NCBI RefSeq assembly: GCF_020509005.1
Contig: NC_063015.1
Span: 2,666,001 to 2,730,000 of the forward strand
DNA: 64,000 nucleotides
Direction: 5' to 3'
From: Fulvia fulva
Lineage: Eukaryota > Ascomycota > Dothideomycetes > Mycosphaerellales > Mycosphaerellaceae
Part shown: piece after piece, positions 32,757 through 47,795 of the stretch
Position numbering within the stretch: the first letter of the stretch is position 1
Layout: each line of letters opens with the position of its first letter
Notes under the pieces: model-generated
The model's input: only the letters and a program-made list of their open reading frames with translations
What the model was told of the DNA's origin: nothing
Database searches by the model: none
Position numbers and translations under genes: made by a program

Positions 32757-34365
32757 GCTGCAGCGGCCAGTCCGAGGACGTCGCGGGAGTCGTGGTCGCG
32801 ATCGACGGCGTGGGCGACGTGTGTGCGGCGGACGGTGTTAAGGGTGTGGTGTTGTGTGGAGGCGGGGCGTCGAGTCGACGGCGGTGTCGCGGTTGGGTGC
32901 AGATGGTTCCGCGCGAGATTGTTTATCGTCGTGACGAGTCCGCGTACCCGGTGCACAAGACGCCGGGCAGGGTGTGGGAGTGTTGGAGCAGCGCGATGCG
33001 CGAGTGGATGCGCGTAGTGGTGGAGAGACTGGCGGCGGATATGCTGGGGAGTCGCCCGTCGGTCGCTTACAGCCCAAGCCCAAGCGTGGCAGCAGGCGCG
33101 GCCTGTCGCGCGCGCACCGGTCGTCGGCGGTGTGTATGGGTGTGGGTATGGGTATGGGTATGGGTACGGAGTGGGTGTGTCTATGGTGAGGGAGTGTCGT
33201 TCAGGCCATGAGGGTCCGCAGGGTAAGGAAGGTACGTCGTGCCGAAGAATGAAGGATCGCCAGCGAGAGAGGTTTAGAGGTTAGCAGAGCGGAGGGCGCT
33301 GCTGAGAGTTGAGCTGCACTGTCTCTGCCGGCCAGTCTGCACGTTAGTGGCCCAGTCCCGCCTTGCACCTCGAATACCACGCACCCAGCCGAAAATCCCC
33401 TAGAAATCCGAACGTCGTTGTCGGCCTTGCGCAGATGCGATATATGTTTCCTTGTTGGTGCGCTGATGGTGTTGTGCTCGAGAAACGAGGCTCGGAGACC
33501 GAGAAACACCTGTCGCGATATTTGGAACATGTGACCTCTAGCGTAAAGGGCGAAGTGCTATGAGTGGCTGGAATTGTCCTGACGAGACCTCACAAGTTAC
33601 AACGAGCGCGAGCGCGACATACTGATTGTATCCCGATGCTGTCTTCTATCTACTGTCCTATCGCTTCACGACTGCCCAAAGTGGGTTTCCACACAGACCG
33701 CCAGGAGACGTTGTGACGGCAGCGGTCTGGAAAGGCGTGTTTCTTGCCGTCTGTTTCTCAGCTTGGCATCTGCGATGGAGTTACAAGCCGGCGAATGATA
33801 CCAACACCAACTGCAGGGGTGAGCTGCTTCATTGCAGACAACCATGCGAAGACAGCTCAACACCTTTCCCTCTTTCGCTCAGACCACTCGCACCCATCCA
33901 GCATAAAACCTCGTTTACTATCTGCCACATCCCCATCGAGAGTCCACACTTTGCCAAGCAAACCCACCACATAAAGGTAGGGCGTGGTCACGTTCAACGT
34001 CGTACCGATTTTGCAGGCAGCAGCACTGTGCTGGACCCTTTCTCGAACATAGCTAACCCGTTGAAACGGTGTGTCGCGCAGAGTGGCTGTGTGGTCAAGA
34101 TGTGGCATCGTGACTGTACATCGTGGGCGCTTGTTCACGATTATGCCAGCCCGGAGTCGTTTGAGCGCACACCGCCCTTTATACTTTCGGTATGCAGATC
34201 GATATGAATACAACTGAGCATAGGCGTATAGTTGCTCACGTAGCGGAGCCGCGCTCGACATGTCCTGCTGCGGAAGGCCGGTCGAATTTTATCCGGAGCT
34301 GAATTTTTGAGGCATGCATGGTGTCGGACTGCCACTTGTGCATCGAAAGTAGAACAAACACCACT
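32757..34365. other. Upstream region of the Flo8/SomA-like gene
   Basis: These 1.6 kb separate its start from the BET3 stop. A GGGTAT hexamer run (about 33140-33165) stands out. Frames on both strands here are GC-rich chance frames without domains. A long 5' leader would be typical for a morphogenesis regulator, but no upstream frame can be singled out. Confidence 0.4.
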
Positions 34366-35131
34366 CTACTCGTCATCTGGAGGCATCTCGTCCTCAATGA
34401 AACGTATCAAGGTGATGCGCATCTCTGTTGTGTCGTTTCCGCGAAGCACATCGCTGATGAAGTGCGCCTCGACTTGCATTTGCACCTGTGAACTCGTCAA
34501 CATTTCGACGTCCATAACCCGAGACCATTGCATAGACTGACCATCTCCAGAGCGCCTCTGATCACACCACAGAGTATGTTGCTGAACCACAACTCATCTT
34601 GTGCCCTTCCATCATCTGGGAGCTCGACAAAGTCACTGAGTGGGTTCTCCTCGAACACCAGAGTGAAGGCCTTGTTATCTTGACTCCAGCTTGTGACCAG
34701 AGGTGTGATGTTCATGAATATCTTGAAGCCAACTTTTGATAGGATCTCAGCAGTCTCTCGGAAGTTGTTGCAGGTGCCTGTGTTCGACTTTGCAAGAAAG
34801 TCTTCAACTAGTCGCAATCCAATGTTGTATCCCATCCGATCCAGCTCATGGTTGACGGCGGCATAGTCGGTCTTCTGGGCGGTGTTCGGAAGCGTGAGGT
34901 CGCGGCAGAGTTGGGCGACGATAGTGCCGTATGTCAAGGTGATGACTTCGGCGTTGATCTTCTCGACTCGCGATCTGATTAATGTCAGGATATGTGCCGC
35001 CACAGTGGAACGCGCTTCAAGTCATACTCACTTCCACACTCTGCAATACACGTTAGCATGTGAGACACGATTGATCGTGTCAGATAGAGGGGTGCTCACT
35101 CTTCGCCCAGACGGGCAGCCTTGGAGGTCAT
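34366..35131 (-). CDS. bet3: TRAPP complex subunit Bet3, four exons with a 9-nt microexon
   Basis: The model is complement(34366..34485, 34542..34974, 35032..35040, 35100..35131), 197 residues, all GT-AG introns of 56-59 bp. Bet3 (TRAPPC3) is a core subunit of the TRAPP Rab-GEF complex that tethers vesicles at the Golgi. Diagnostic blocks include [47 protein letters not shown] and [14 protein letters not shown], the last rebuilt across intron 3. Cys82 in TCNNFRET matches the conserved acylated Cys of the family. Exon 2 (35032-35040) encodes only parts of Glu, Val-Trp and Lys, and is needed to rebuild the conserved GEE-VWKSR segment in phase. The gene is divergent from the U5-40K gene. Confidence 0.93.
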
Positions 35132-35450
35132 GGTTGAAGGGGACGCTCTACTGGGAGAGCGGCGTGTGTTCTGCTTCAGCTCATTCTCCTGTAGCTTAGG
35201 ACAGGCGTGGGAGAAGGAATGTTGGTGAAGTCAAGTTAGAGCATAGCCCGGTGCTTTAGATCGTGGGCTTGACGACCCGCCAGCCTGGGTCCGGATCGAG
35301 CTTGCCAAAACTTCAAAGCTCAGGGCAGTCAAATCCACCAACAACAAACTGCGGCGCACTTGCGCATGATCGACCAATCTCACACTCACCTCGAACACCA
35401 TCACATACTCGCTATAGCCACATCGTTCAACACCAAAAGCATCACCGATC
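35132..35450. promoter_or_regulatory. Compact divergent promoter, BET3 and U5-40K genes
   Basis: Only 319 bp separate the two start codons of these housekeeping genes, so they probably share a bidirectional promoter. No specific binding site was identified. Confidence 0.6.
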
Positions 35451-36701
35451 ATGTCCGGCGACAAGCGACCGGCGTCTGCCACGTTCGGCAGTTCACAGCT
35501 GGTTAAGAGACAGAGAAACGATGGAGACGCCAATGCCGGCGCTCTACAGAAGGCCAATGGCAGCGCACTCGTGCAAGGAGTGAGTCTACATGTTACATCT
35601 CTGTCGCAGCAGTACAGAGCTAAAGCTATGCAAAGGGAGCAAGCACTGATCGACGTTCGGCGGGATAGGGCACTGCTGCAAATCTGCCAGCCTCTGTCAT
35701 GGAATTGAGTGGTACGTGATGCCGGTAAGGACATGTCAATGGTGACTGACAGCAAGTAGGGCACACTGGAGAGGTCTTCTGTGCGCGCTTCGATCCCTCC
35801 GGCGCCCACATCGCATCCGGTAGCATGGACAAGAACATTCTTCTCTGGAACACAACCGGCGAAGTCGACAACTACGTCATCCTCACTGGCCACAAGAGTG
35901 CTGTCCTAGATCTCCACTGGTCACGAGACAGCCAGGTGGTATACTCGGCCAGCGCAGACAAGACAGTCGCGAGCTTCAATGTAGAAACAGGCGAGAGGAT
36001 ACGGAAGCACGTAGGCCACGACGAGATCATCAACTGTCTGGATGTGAGCAAAAGAGGCGAGGAGTTCCTGGTCAGCGGAAGCGACGACGGATATGTCTGT
36101 GTGTGGGACCCGCGAGCAAAAGCAGCCATCGATGATATCCAGACATCCTTTCCGGTTACGGCCATCGCTCTAGCAGAAGCAGGCAACGAGCTCTTCACAG
36201 GCAGCATCGACAACGAGATCAAAGTCTGGGACCTGCGGATGAAGAAGGTGCAGTACACGCTCGCCGGCCATACTGACACTATCACATCTCTGGCTGTATC
36301 ACCCGACACACAATCACTTCTGTCAAACTCGCACGACTCGACAGTCCGAGTCTGGGACATCAGACCATTCGCGCCTGCGGAACGCGCAGTTAAGACCTAC
36401 GATGGAGCACATGCCGGTCTGGAGAAGAATCTTTTCCGAGCATGCTGGGGGCCGGGTGGCAAGCTGATAGCTGCCGGCGGCGGTGATGGCACTGCAACTG
36501 TCTGGGACTCAAAGTCGGCGAAGCTCATCTCGAAACTCCCCGGACACAAGGGTGCCGTGAACGACGTGCGAATATCGCCTGACGGCTCAATGGGTAAGCT
36601 GCCCTGTCCGAGTCAATGACCGAAATGATCGCTAACACGACTGAACAGTACTCTCGGCAAGCACAGATCGCAACATGCTGCTAGGCCATATACCGCGGTA
36701 G
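35451..36701 (+). CDS. U5 snRNP 40-kDa WD-repeat protein (SNRNP40/Cwf17-like)
   Basis: The model is join(35451..35579, 35669..35711, 35760..36593, 36649..36701), 352 residues, introns of 89, 48 and 55 bp. It has an N-terminal disordered leader of about 50 residues, then seven WD repeats. Repeat 1 (MELSGHTGEVFCARFDPSG) is assembled across introns 1 and 2. Later ones include LTGHKSAVLDLHWS, HVGHDEIINCLDV, LAGHTDTITSLAVS and LPGHKGAVNDVRIS, and the final strand VLSASTDRNMLLG is in exon 4. The short tail after the last blade fits the spliceosomal U5-40K/Prp8-associated family, which acts in pre-mRNA splicing in the nucleus. Exon 2 is only 43 nt. Assignment is by overall length and the SMDKNILLWN block. 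Confidence 0.88.
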
Positions 36702-37328
36702 GGCGCGATCCGCCTATGGCAGCTACGCAGCAAACTTGAACAGGTCCACAAAATAACAGTGCCAAAGCCCCCGACCGCACCGAGGATTCCTCCGGGTCTG
36801 GGAGCAGCCAACAGAGATCTATACAATCGCCTGAAGCGCTCAGACTCGATGAGCCCAGAGCCGCGATGAGACGCTCCAAGCACCGCTTCGGCGTTTCGCA
36901 AAGTCAATCGTTGACACCACATTGAGCACAACGCGAAATGATGTGGTATTGCTGCGTCGAGCGTTAAGGAAACAAGTATAGAAAGTAGTCAGATATGAAC
37001 TACTCGATCTGCTCGTTGAGGATGGACATCTCTCGTTTCAAGAATGCTCGTCTGTACATTTGCACTACCTTGAGTGCGTGCTATGCTACGCTACCTACTT
37101 GAGTGGTGAGGTGTACCATGCTTCCTTCTCAGCCGCAAAAGGGGTATCTCTTCTTCCACCGGACGCCTGCGTCTCCTTTTACCGCCCCAGCGATCGTGAA
37201 TGCCACCCTGTAGCGTCGTGTTTCGACATCCCATAGCAAGCTCTCGACACTTGGAGGACGCCTCGTCTCCGTTCGTCGTTGAAGTTTGACCTTTTCGCCA
37301 GACCCGTTCCCAATGCCGCATTGCCTCA
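36702..37328. other. Convergent 3' region between U5-40K and SNF1
   Basis: These 627 bp hold the 3' ends of two genes that face each other. No coding motif was seen. Confidence 0.5.
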
Positions 37329-40643
<3,315 letters not shown>

Positions 40644-42449
40644 TTATGCATTGAACTCTACTGCTCGCTTCATCTTCCTCTTGGTCGTGGCGCCGCCATC
40701 GCCACAGCTCGTCAGGAGGGCGGTGGGGTAGTATACTCGAGGAAGACCACCACTCATCGGCACAGCAAGAGTGCCGTCGCTTGCGGTGGTAAGGGTCTCA
40801 CAGGTGAGGACCTCCGTGACAGGTGTATCAGCTGTGAATGCCAGCGGAACGCTCAGTGTCCACGCCGCGCCGCTCGATCCGTCGTTCGTAACGATGGTCA
40901 GCAAGTCACCTTTCTTCATGGCCATCGTGTGGAGCTCTGCGTAGATATGCTCGTTCTGCGTCGTGACGTAGTTTCCATCGTTCGTGATAGCAACGTGTCG
41001 TGCGGCGTTGAGTTGCTTCGTCAGGACGTAAAGCTCTGCGTCTGTGTTGTAGCCCGACAGCCAGACTGCTTCCCGGTTCCAAGGGTAAGGTGAGCCTTCT
41101 GACCCGCTTCCACCTTGCGCGTTGTAGTGCTGTTCTTGACCTTGATACACGACCGGAATGCCGTCCGTGAGCATCGTGAAAGTGAGGACATTCTTCGCCA
41201 ACGCCATGTCCCCATTCAGCGATGCGAATCGAGTGATGTCGTGGTTCTCGGAGAAAGTACCGAGCTGGCTTGCGTCGGGACAGCTCTTGATCGTGTCAAT
41301 CATGTTGGCCAAGTCACCCATACTACCTGTTGTGCTCGAGAAAGCGGCAGTCATTGGATAGTACCTGCATGTATCTGTCAGCCAACCGCGCAAGCCACAT
41401 GACCATCTAAGCTTCGTGTAAGAAGTTTATACTCACATCGCGTAGTTCAGGACTCCAGGCAGGTAGTCCTGATACCCGCACACGAAGTCACTGTCTGCGA
41501 CGTATACTTCGCCAAGCGAGTAGACACCTGCTGCCGTTTGAAACGCAGCCCAGAAGTTGGGATGGACCTCCATCGCAGAGTCAATTCGTAGGCCATCGAT
41601 TGAATAGTCAGAGACCAGCCCGCTGATCCAGTTGTTTAGTGTCGATGCAACGCCTGAGTCTTCGGTCCTGAGATCCGGCAGTGGCACATTCTGACTACCC
41701 ATCCAACATTGTTCGACTTGAGTCTGCAATACATTCGTTAGCGTGGCGGTCTGAAGTTGGACATGGCTACCAGCCAACAGGCACCGCCTGCCAGAATGAT
41801 AATCTCTACAGTGAAGATGTTGGCTTTTCTGGGATATACTTACGATGTCCGCGAGGTTGTTGAAATTGATGGAGCAGTATGAATGGTAGTAGTCCTGCGA
41901 GTTGAAGGGTTGGAGACTGCTATAGTCGACCGAGTCCGGTGGTCCCAGGGCAGCGAAGTGGTTGACTACGACATCGATCATGAGGTACTGCAGAAGATGT
42001 TAGCTCATGTGCTATGGCGCAAACAGACAAGTATCTTTTGTCACTTGACATACCATGCCACGTGAATGGAGTGCTGCTGACAGTGACTGGAGGTCACTCG
42101 CAGAGCCAAAGTGCGAGTTGACAGCGTTCAGGTCGGTCTGCCAATAACCGTGGTATGCTGCTCCATCGGCGGTGAGCCCCTCGAGCTGCTCGGTAACTGG
42201 AGATATCCACACAGCATCAAAGCCCATGCCTTGAATGTAGTCGAGATGTCCTATGAGGCCTTGCCAAGTACCACCACAATAGTCCCCGACCCCGGTATCA
42301 CATGTCGCGGTCGTCGAGCCATCAGTCCTCGCAAAGCGATCCGTCATGACCTGGTATATCGTCCGTGTCGCCCATTCTTCGCCGCTGGCAGCAGAAGCAA
42401 TGCGACATAACGCCAGGCCCACTAATGAGAGTATGTTGAGGTTGTGCAT
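40644..42449 (-). CDS. Secreted GH13 alpha-amylase, four exons
   Basis: The model is complement(40644..41364, 41437..41723, 41844..41987, 42054..42449), 515 residues, all junctions in phase. A signal peptide of about 20 residues (MHNLNILSLVGLALCRIASA) indicates secretion. The GH13 conserved regions are present: DVVVNH in exon 2, GLRIDSA with nucleophile Asp228, SLGEVYV with acid/base Glu252, and FSENHD with Asp318. The Cys pattern and order match the Aspergillus Taka-amylase type, which cuts alpha-1,4 bonds of starch. There is no starch-binding domain. The last about 20 residues are unusual, Gly/Lys/Arg-rich (GGATTKRKMKRAVEF) after the usual end of domain C. Intron 2 is 120 bp and the others are 66-72 bp. 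Confidence 0.95.
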
Positions 42450-42900
42450 GGTTGTTGTAGTTTATGTTGGTCGTATCGGGATCCAAAGATTCAAAGTCAA
42501 GTACGTGAAAGCTCGCGTGACCGTGAAGCTCGCAAGTGGCGCGGAAGGCAAGCCAAGAGAACCGATTTCCACTATTGAATAAGAGAGGTAACAACAAGAT
42601 TGACGTGACTCGACGAAGCCCTCGTGGACGAAGCGGTGCGCGTAGGTACGGCTTTATGCTTCCAGAGGCTCCGTCAGCCTTGTTCGCGGTTGTCGATGGC
42701 AGTGGCGGGGGCATCGCATGGCGTCGTCACAAGATGTGCATATCCGAGTCCATTGCACGGCACCAATGCCTGGTTTAGCGGAGAGGAAGACTGCTATGGT
42801 GATGCACAAGGATGCGCGCGTGCGCATGTATGGGTCGTGACCGTGGGGCAAACCACGCCAAGCCGGGGTCGATCATTCACTCGAAGCGGAGCTGTGCCTG
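42450..42900 (-). promoter_or_regulatory. Amylase upstream region with candidate CreA sites
   Basis: Three matches to the CreA/Cre1 consensus SYGGRG lie 250-420 bp upstream of the amylase start, at 42705-42710, 42843-42848 and 42863-42868. CreA represses amylase genes on glucose in other moulds. Six-base matches are common by chance, so this is only suggestive. Confidence 0.35.
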
Positions 42901-45208
42901 CTGCGGGCTCGCGGTGTATCGTAGTGTCTGTTGTCTGTCAGGTCCGGTCAGCAAGCATTTTGCGAATGCTAGCCTGGCGATCTTAAGGCTCTGACGAGAT
43001 CGACGTCTCAGCCGTTCGTTGCGCAACAACTGCCACTCGTCGTCGGTGGCTGAAAAGGCAATAGCAAGAGGGCTTGAAGATGCGTGCTGCTGGATCGCCA
43101 ACGAATGGACCGATCTCGCTGAAGCAGCAGACCAGTGATAGGTCGTAGCCGATCTGCCCCAGTGAGTTGGAATCGTTATGCAGCATTCTTCATCTATTAT
43201 GTCTTTGACTTTCGGCACGAGTGTGCCATTAGCTCAACGTGGCTTGTGGAGATTGAAGAGGTCACAAAGTCTTTCGTGGATGGTACAGCTGTAGAGGAAC
43301 GAGAGCTTGGCTTGTGCTTCGGCAGAGTCACGGAAAGGGGCATGTCGCCAGACCATCAAGCACTTCGGATGTGCCGTGAAGGCGTGGTCGTTTGTTGGCC
43401 GCAAGCGGACTTGCAGTCGAGTGGCAGCAGCTGATGACAGCGCGCATTTGGTCTTCAGAAGGTGAAGTGTGCGTGGAGCCGGCAGCGCCAATCAGCTCTG
43501 CTACCAGCTGTCTCAATGCTGGAATGTGTACGCAATTGCCATCGAGGCATTGTTTTCGTGCGGCATCTTCTGTGTTCTGCCACTGCCGCGCCTGCTGGTC
43601 AGCACCAAGCACGGTGGCAGAAGAGACTTTGCCCTGAAGTCTCTCACTCGGAGTCACGGCGCCTGCGCTGGTTCCGACGTCAGCCTGGCTGTGTGTCAGA
43701 CGCTTGGCCAGTGCTGAAGACGGCCACATCATACATGCCTCACCGGGCAGCGCAGAGTTTGAGTAGAGTCCGCGAATAACGGTGTAGGCGCATCCAACAG
43801 CACCGGGAGATCGACATGGCGCCGGCAGCAGCATATCACCATAGATGATAGGTAGACACGCTCGTCGCGTGTGAGTGCCCATGACTGCACCGACCAGGGC
43901 CGACCGCGACCGCGACCACGTCCAATCGTCGTCGCGAGGTGCACGTGGTGCATTCGCCGCGCGGAACCTCGTCCTATTGTCCGCTGTACGCTAGGCGAGG
44001 TCACGGCGCATGACTTGTTGCAGTGGACTAGATCGTGTGCGAGGTGGACAAGTCGAGATGCAAAACAAATGTCTCAGATCGCGGTGGAGCAGGCCTGAGC
44101 TGACAACCTCGGCCAAGACTTCCTTCAGTTGTATCGCGACATACCTAGTTCTACCCCGACGCCACATGGCAACTGTCATTGACGGTAATTCATGAGCATG
44201 ATTCCCCCCGATCGAGTTGAATATGACACTGCTTCCAGGTGCCGGAAGGAACAAGGAGTACAGCTTACCCAACGGCAGAGCGCATGCTGCAAACACCAAG
44301 CATCGAAGTAGGGTACCAATAGATTGTTCTTGCATCGCACTTCCCTCTAATCGGCTCAAGGTCATGATGGCGTAGCCCATCGTTTTTCATCTGTTTCTCC
44401 GTCCAGCCTACCCTTCACCTCCACAGCACACAAGCATATCCATCCTGCAACTCCGCACGCTGTGTCAGACATTGCAACCGAACCATCGCCCGATGATGCC
44501 AATAAGCAGAATACGCCGGCTGAGCTGCTCACGCGGTCTGCCCTTTCCGCAGCATACAAGCAGGAACAATAGAGCCGAATGATGCCAGAAAACATGCACA
44601 GATGCTGTGGACAACAAAGTGAAAACACATGGCTGATGCTGGACGCGGGGCTGCTGCTCCGCCTTTGTGCAGCACCGCACAACAACAGCAGGTCGTGCAA
44701 ACATGGCACGTGAAGGCCAGCAGCCAAGTTCCCGAGCGACTGGACCGAAGAGCGGTGTCCGCGTATCGGGTATTTGACGAGGTGGTAGGGCGGATCGACC
44801 AGCGGTTGTCAAGCAAGGAAGAATGGGGTTTGTATGCCTGCAGCAATCCGCGGATGCGCACTTTGACTCCGTTGCTGCACGTGCAATTCATCTGGAGCAA
44901 TCTGAAGGGCTCTGAGATCTCGGGTGTGGTGGAGACGCAGTCCGCTGTGGCTGCTTGCTCGGCGCAACAATTCGCGAAGCTTGCAGAACCAATGTAGTCG
45001 CTGACTGACGCACTGCAGGCCTTGAGCATCGTCTCGGAAAAAGTGCCGGATAGGCACATATAGTTGTGGAGGTACCCGTGCTATGCAATTGCACGTGTCA
45101 GACTCCGACAGCATAAAGCTCCGAGCTACGGTAGGTAGGTGACACCATGCAAGGAGTTGCGCAGACAGACTGGTACGGGATCTTGGACTGTGCTCCTCTT
45201 CAGAGCGC
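42901..45208. other. Interval with no recognised gene
   Basis: Many overlapping frames occur on both strands (for example 43328-43882 minus, 184 codons), but none shows a family motif or supported introns. A short CCGCGACCGCGAC repeat lies near 43900. I see nothing else. Confidence 0.35.
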
Positions 45209-46636
45209 TCACTGCACTCCTGGCGCGGCACGTCTATAGGCATCACTTCGGTCGCTTCCAGCAGTCTCAGGTCTGCTTCGTGATGAGCCCGGTGCTTGTC
45301 TAATAGGCAGGTTGATCTGCGGCTGCACATAATTTGCACTGCTCGTTCTGACTGGAAAAGGGCGACCACCTGAACCGTTTGGAGCTGCCGAGGATATGGG
45401 TATGTCGCCGGACGTTGGTGTCCGGTCGTGTGTGCTGGACGCTGAACTCTGGCTTGGTGTATCTGTGCCTCGCAATAACGCACGCGTGGAGGGCGACAGC
45501 TGTGGCGCCAGATGACTCTTTCGGTTGTGACGCTCCATCATGCTTACGGCCCACGCCTCGAGGTCCACCGGCGTGCGCTTTGCGGCCTGAAGGAAGGGGT
45601 CTGTGTCGTACAGTTCCTGCGGTGTAGGCCGTTCCTCAGGCACCTTCATCATGCACTTGGCTATGACGTCCTCGAGGATTTGTGGGAACGCATCGCTCTT
45701 CGGAAGTTTGGGCGCAGGTTCCAGGACAATCTGTTGTAGCAGGTCAAGAATACCCTGCGGCCCTGCCGTGTCTTCTTCACCGTCCTCGTTTTCGATACTG
45801 AACGGGAACTTTCCTATCGCCAACTCCATGAGGGTCAATCCCACACTCCACACATCACTTTTCACGGTATAAGGACTGCCCTGGATCCTCTCTGGGGCCA
45901 TGTATGTGCCTGTGCCGACAAATGTGTCTGCCACACTGTTTTCGAGCTCGGAAGATACGCCAAAGTCGCATAGCTTGATCTGGCCTTTGCTGTTGACAAG
46001 AACATTCGAAGGTTTGATGTCTCGGTGCATGATTCGATGGGCAAGATATAGGTACTTCAGGCCGCCGAGGACAGCTTCTGCTATCTTTCCAAGTACATCC
46101 ACGCGGACAGGCCCGAAGTTCTTCGATATGCTGTCGAGTGAACTGCGATTGTGTTAGCGCTGCATCTGTATGATTCCACTTCTGGCCGCATACCCAACAT
46201 CCATGTACTCCATGCACATGGTCACGTCGTTCGATTCATTCATGAAGGCCCCGTAGAAGGAGACAATGTAGGGCGAATTGCACTCGTGCATGATCTGCAG
46301 CTCCCTCACAATGCGTTTCCGCACCTCTTTCTTGGCCTCGACATGAATAATCTTCCTCGCCATGACTATGTTCCAGCCCTTGTGCCGTACTTTGCTCACT
46401 GTGCCGCCGTTGCCTGACCCAAGCTCTTTGACGATCTCAAGATCTTCCGTCCGCCAGTCAGGCCTGAACTCGACGCCAATCTCTAGGGTGTCTGCTCGCT
46501 GGCCGTTGTTCCCCAGTGCTCCAGGCAGTTGCGAATCTTCGTCTGAAGGCACTGCAGGTTTTGCAGGTGCACTGAGGGCAAGACCCTTGACGTTCTTCCT
46601 CTTCATCGTCCTTGCCTTGAACTGATCGGCACTCAT
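45209..46636 (-). CDS. ste7: Ste7-type MAP kinase kinase
   Basis: The model is complement(45209..46142, 46194..46636), 458 residues, with a 51-bp intron (GTATGC donor, CTAAC branch, CAG acceptor) that rebuilds MEYMDVGSLDSISK. The kinase features are the glycine loop ELGSGNGGTVSKV, Lys95, the HRDIKPSN catalytic loop with Asp189, DFG Asp207, and activation-loop Ser217 and Thr221 in NSVADTFVGTGTY, the pair phosphorylated by a MAPKKK. The N-terminal MKRKNVKGLAL is a typical MAPK docking motif. A C-terminal Ser/Pro-rich tail of about 110 residues is present. Sequence details match the filamentous-fungal Ste7/Mst7 branch, which drives mating, hyphal fusion and infection structures through the Fus3/Kss1-type MAPK. 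Confidence 0.93.
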
Positions 46637-47795
46637 GTTGGCGATGCGCTACGCCTCGGCGTTTCGATGTGTATTGATGAGGTGTGCTTCGTCGCAGTGC
46701 GCTCGGGATGCTTCAGTATGGCCGTCGTTATGAGGCACAGTCCACGGGCAGGGAGGAATGTATGGCAGCCCAAGCAGTGACGTAGAGGTAAGCGGCGGGT
46801 CCGGTCTGTCTGCGTGGCGGTTGGGTTGGGTCACGGTGGTTATTCCAGCGTTGGACGAATCAAGTGGCCAGGGAGCAGCGTGCGTCGTGGCCAACGGTCG
46901 CGGGCGGAGCGGTTCGAGCAGTGGGCGGTAGCGTGCGTCTTATAGGTGTATGCAGGCCGATCCGAGTGCCAATTGTCAGATGATATGACTACATATAACA
47001 ATCTCGTGCTGTGCACTGTGCGGCGCCGGCCGTCTGCCATCGACGAGGGGTCGGAATTGGGCCACGCCGCCTGACGCAGCAAACGAGAAGGCAGCTCGGA
47101 GACAGTGTGGGGCGGACTATTGGATCATGTTCTGATTTCTGCTGGACAGAGCAGACACAGTCGCAGTGCCTCGTTCACGCCTTCGCAGAAACGGCCGATA
47201 GTCGGGTATTGGATGCGAATATGCTGGGGGTGCTGTGATGGCTACTGTATATCAATGGCCTGTTGTGGTCGTGTATGAGTCTGCATGCCTCCCGTGCACA
47301 TTGAAGAACAAGCCTAGCGAGTTGGACAAAGACGGCAGAGTCAGAGTCAGTGTCCAGTCCTCCACGAGCGACACAGGTCAGGAGTATCTACACCGACGTA
47401 ATCAGGCACGCCAGCCAGTCTTGATTTCGAGCACTGGCAATGTACGCGTGCGAGTCGTGAAGTGAATGTGTGCACAAGCTGTTGGATACGGTGCATGTGT
47501 GTCGTGATGCCTCAGGCACACCACGGCTAAGCTCGAAACGGCTCGGTTCATCCAGCCGCAACTTGCAAGTCAAAGCGGCTCCGGAGAAGAGCCAGGGCAG
47601 CATCGTCAAAGTCGCGTTGCACACCCATCCACTTCTGACCACCTCCGCGACCAACCCCATCCTTTCCGCCACAGTCTCGCACCTGTAACAACACCAGCGA
47701 TCTGCGCTATTGCATCATTTCATCCTGCATGAGAAAGTCCCACTTAGCGACGGCCAGACAAGCTCCTTTACTTTCCTTTATTGCCAGGTAGCACC
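46637..47795. promoter_or_regulatory. Divergent region, STE7-type MAPKK and SPT6
   Basis: The 1,159 bp between two opposed start codons should contain both promoters. No gene or distinct repeat was identified. Confidence 0.5.

Noticed and set aside
33131..33165. Telomere-like GGGTAT repeats
   Set aside because: There are only about three units, and the hexamer is not the TTAGGG permutation. A simple microsatellite.
32792..33211. 139-codon plus-strand frame upstream of the Flo8/SomA-like gene
   Set aside because: It has Arg/Val-rich low-complexity composition from GC-rich DNA and the GGGTAT repeat. No domain.
40644..42449. Idea of a carbon-use gene cluster (GH1, SNF1, amylase)
   Set aside because: The genes are separated by unrelated housekeeping genes and show no shared regulatory motif. 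Proximity alone does not support a cluster.
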